Origin: DASRAU01 sp035638075
Lineage (GTDB): Bacteria; Acidobacteriota; Polarisedimenticolia; Gp22-AA2
Length of the DNA stretch: 64,000 nucleotides
NCBI GenBank assembly: GCA_035638075.1
Contig: DASRAU010000021.1
Location: forward strand, 62,001-126,000
Reading direction: 5' to 3'
Both the position numbers and the translations under genes were made by a program. This document shows, one piece after another, positions 61,369 to 64,000 of this stretch. The notes beneath the pieces are model-generated. The model had not been told where the DNA came from. It saw only the letters and a program-made list of their open reading frames with translations, and searched no databases. Position 1 is the stretch's first letter; each line of letters opens with the position of its first letter.

Positions 61369-62650
61369 GAGCGCTCCACGACGAGCGCGGCCCCCTGGCC
61401 GCCTCCGATGCACAGGGCCGCGAGGCCGAGCGACAGGTCGCGCCGCGCCATCTCCTTGAGCAGGGTCAGGGCCAGCCGCACGCCGGAGCAGCCGACCGGG
61501 TGCCCGAGGGCAATCGCCCCGCCGTTGACGTTGAGGATCTCCGGATCGATCGACCCGAGCGCGCCGTTGAGGCCGAGCTGGTCGCGGCCGAACGCCTCGG
61601 AGGCGCAGGCCCGCTGCACCGCCAGCACCTGCGCGGCGAAGGCTTCGTTGATCTCCACGAGCTGCATGTCGGAGAGGCGCAGCCCGGCGCGCTGCAGCGC
61701 CAGGCGCGCGGCGTAGACCGGCCCCAGCCCCATGACCTCGGGATCGAGGCCGGCGAACGCGAAAGCGCGGATGCGCCCGAGATACGGCGTCCCGAGCGCG
61801 CGCGCCTTCTCCTCGGACGCCACCACGACAGCCGCCGCGCCGTCGGTGAGCATGCAGGAGTTCCCCGCGGTGACCGTCCCCCAGCGGCGGTCGAACACCG
61901 GCTTCAGTTTCCCGAGCGCCTCGAGCGACTGGTCCTCGCGCGGCCCGACGTCGTCGAGCAGCGGCGCCTGCTTCGGCGGCGGGAAGTACGGCAGGATCTC
62001 CTCGCGCAGGCGCGCCCGGCCGGCCACGGCGCGACGGTGGCTCTCGAGCGCGTAGGCGTCCTGCTCGGCGCGGCCGATGCCGAAGCGGCGCGCCAGCACC
62101 TCCGCCGTCTCACCCATGTTGAGCCCGCTCCACGCGTCGCGCAGCCCGACCTCGAGCGCCGACCGGGGCGTCAGATCCGATCGGCTGAAGCCGAGGAGCG
62201 CCCCGGCGCGCGCCATCACCGAGCGCGCCTTCCGGAGCCCCATGACGCGCCGCGTGAACCCCTGGTTCAGCTGGAACGGGATGCGCGACATCGACTCCAC
62301 GCCGCCCGCGAGGACGACGTCGGAAAGCCCCGACTCGATGCGCTCCCAGGCGGTGGCGATGGCCTCGATCCCCGATCCGCAGTTGCGGTTGACGGTGACG
62401 GCCGGGACCGATTTCGGCACGCCGGCGCGCAGCGCCGCGACGCGCGCCAGCGTCGTGGTGTCCGCCGGCTGCGCGATGTTGCCGACCACGACCTCGTCCA
62501 CCTCGCGGGGGTCGAGGTCGACGCGCGCCATCGACTCGGCCATGGCCGCCCGCTGCAGCTCGTCTGCGGGCACGTCCTCGAGCACACCCCACGCCTTGCA
62601 GAAAGGGGTCCTGACACCGTCGAGGATCACCACGCCGCGGCGCGGTGCGA

Positions 62651-62654
<4 letters not shown>
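61365..62654 (-). CDS. Acetyl-CoA C-acyltransferase (thiolase, FadA/FadI type)
   Basis: A 429-residue thiolase that cleaves 3-oxoacyl-CoA with CoA in the last beta-oxidation step. Active-site Cys in VTVNRNCGSGIEAIATAW, His in NVNGGAIALGHPVGCSG and second Cys in LCIGGGQGAALVVE. DGVRTPFCKAWGVLEDVPAD at the N-terminus and EINEAFAAQVLAVQ are typical. The extra loop (PPPKQAPLLDDVGPRED) and length favour the FadI-like long-chain form. The ATG at 62654 overlaps the stop of the sigma54 activator, and its own stop overlaps the FadB-type start, so the whole set is one translationally linked operon. Confidence 0.95.

Positions 62655-64000
<1,346 letters not shown>

Noticed and set aside
61369..61413. 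Upstream ATG at 61413 as the FadB-type start
   Set aside because: The added residues are Arg/Gly-rich and lie in the thiolase gene; the ATG at 61368 makes the standard ATGA overlap.

Overview
The window is a strongly GC-rich bacterial chromosome segment with about 48 genes and little spacer. Several features point to Acidobacteriota or a neighbouring deep lineage: a VWFA-related secreted protein of the kind common in Acidobacteria, an ECF sigma factor paired with a TPR Ser/Thr kinase, a second receptor-like kinase, many TPR or HEAT-like secreted proteins, a bactofilin, and a beta-oxidation operon led by a sigma54 activator. This placement is inferred from gene content; there is no rRNA. I saw no tRNA, rRNA, CRISPR array or prophage. 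The only transposon-like gene is at 38571-39731.

Layout. 1-4365: start of an APC-type permease, an OPT oligopeptide transporter, and a divergent M49 (dipeptidyl-peptidase III-like) lipoprotein, which together look like a peptide-scavenging module. 4527-7590: LCAT-like lipase lipoprotein, small membrane protein, HU and TtcA. 7591-7995: gene-poor and rich in perfect stems, a candidate minus-strand structured RNA. 7996-13752: HEAT-like secreted protein, bactofilin, a methyltransferase-like protein split by a low-complexity insert, TypA/BipA and GDPD. 14009-20064: histone-tail-like basic protein, two TPR proteins, secreted proteins, a Gly-zipper lipoprotein and an outer-membrane porin-like protein. 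20118-27458: AroA, VWFA-related protein, a small Cys protein, and a TPR protein coupled to a large peptidase/propeller/barrel protein. 27459-35069: FtsX, FtsE and GatB, then GpsA, an M1 peptidase and an alpha/beta hydrolase. 35112-38397: TPR kinase and its ECF sigma factor.

39769-50002 is the most interesting block. It is a single minus-strand, tightly overlapping eight-gene operon in the order OmpR-type regulator, sensor kinase, chorismate mutase/DAHP synthase fusion, CmoA-like carboxy-SAM synthase, ICMT-like membrane methyltransferase, TolC-like channel, adaptor, CusA/CzcA-type RND pump. Chorismate mutase makes prephenate, and prephenate is the co-substrate CmoA uses to turn SAM into carboxy-SAM. 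The order therefore suggests a dedicated prephenate to carboxy-SAM branch feeding a membrane transferase, co-regulated with efflux. No CmoB is present. The joint pathway is a hypothesis.

50139-64000: saccharopine dehydrogenase-like protein, a divergent propeller/multiheme c-type cytochrome, and a minus-strand operon of an NtrC-type activator (truncated by the window end), thiolase, FadB-type multifunctional enzyme, long acyl-CoA dehydrogenase and a Ser/Thr kinase with a polytopic C-terminus. Promoters resemble sigma70 (TTGACA/TTGACG with TATAAT-like boxes). Several genes have a -10 box only 6-8 bases before a GTG or TTG start, suggesting leaderless transcripts.
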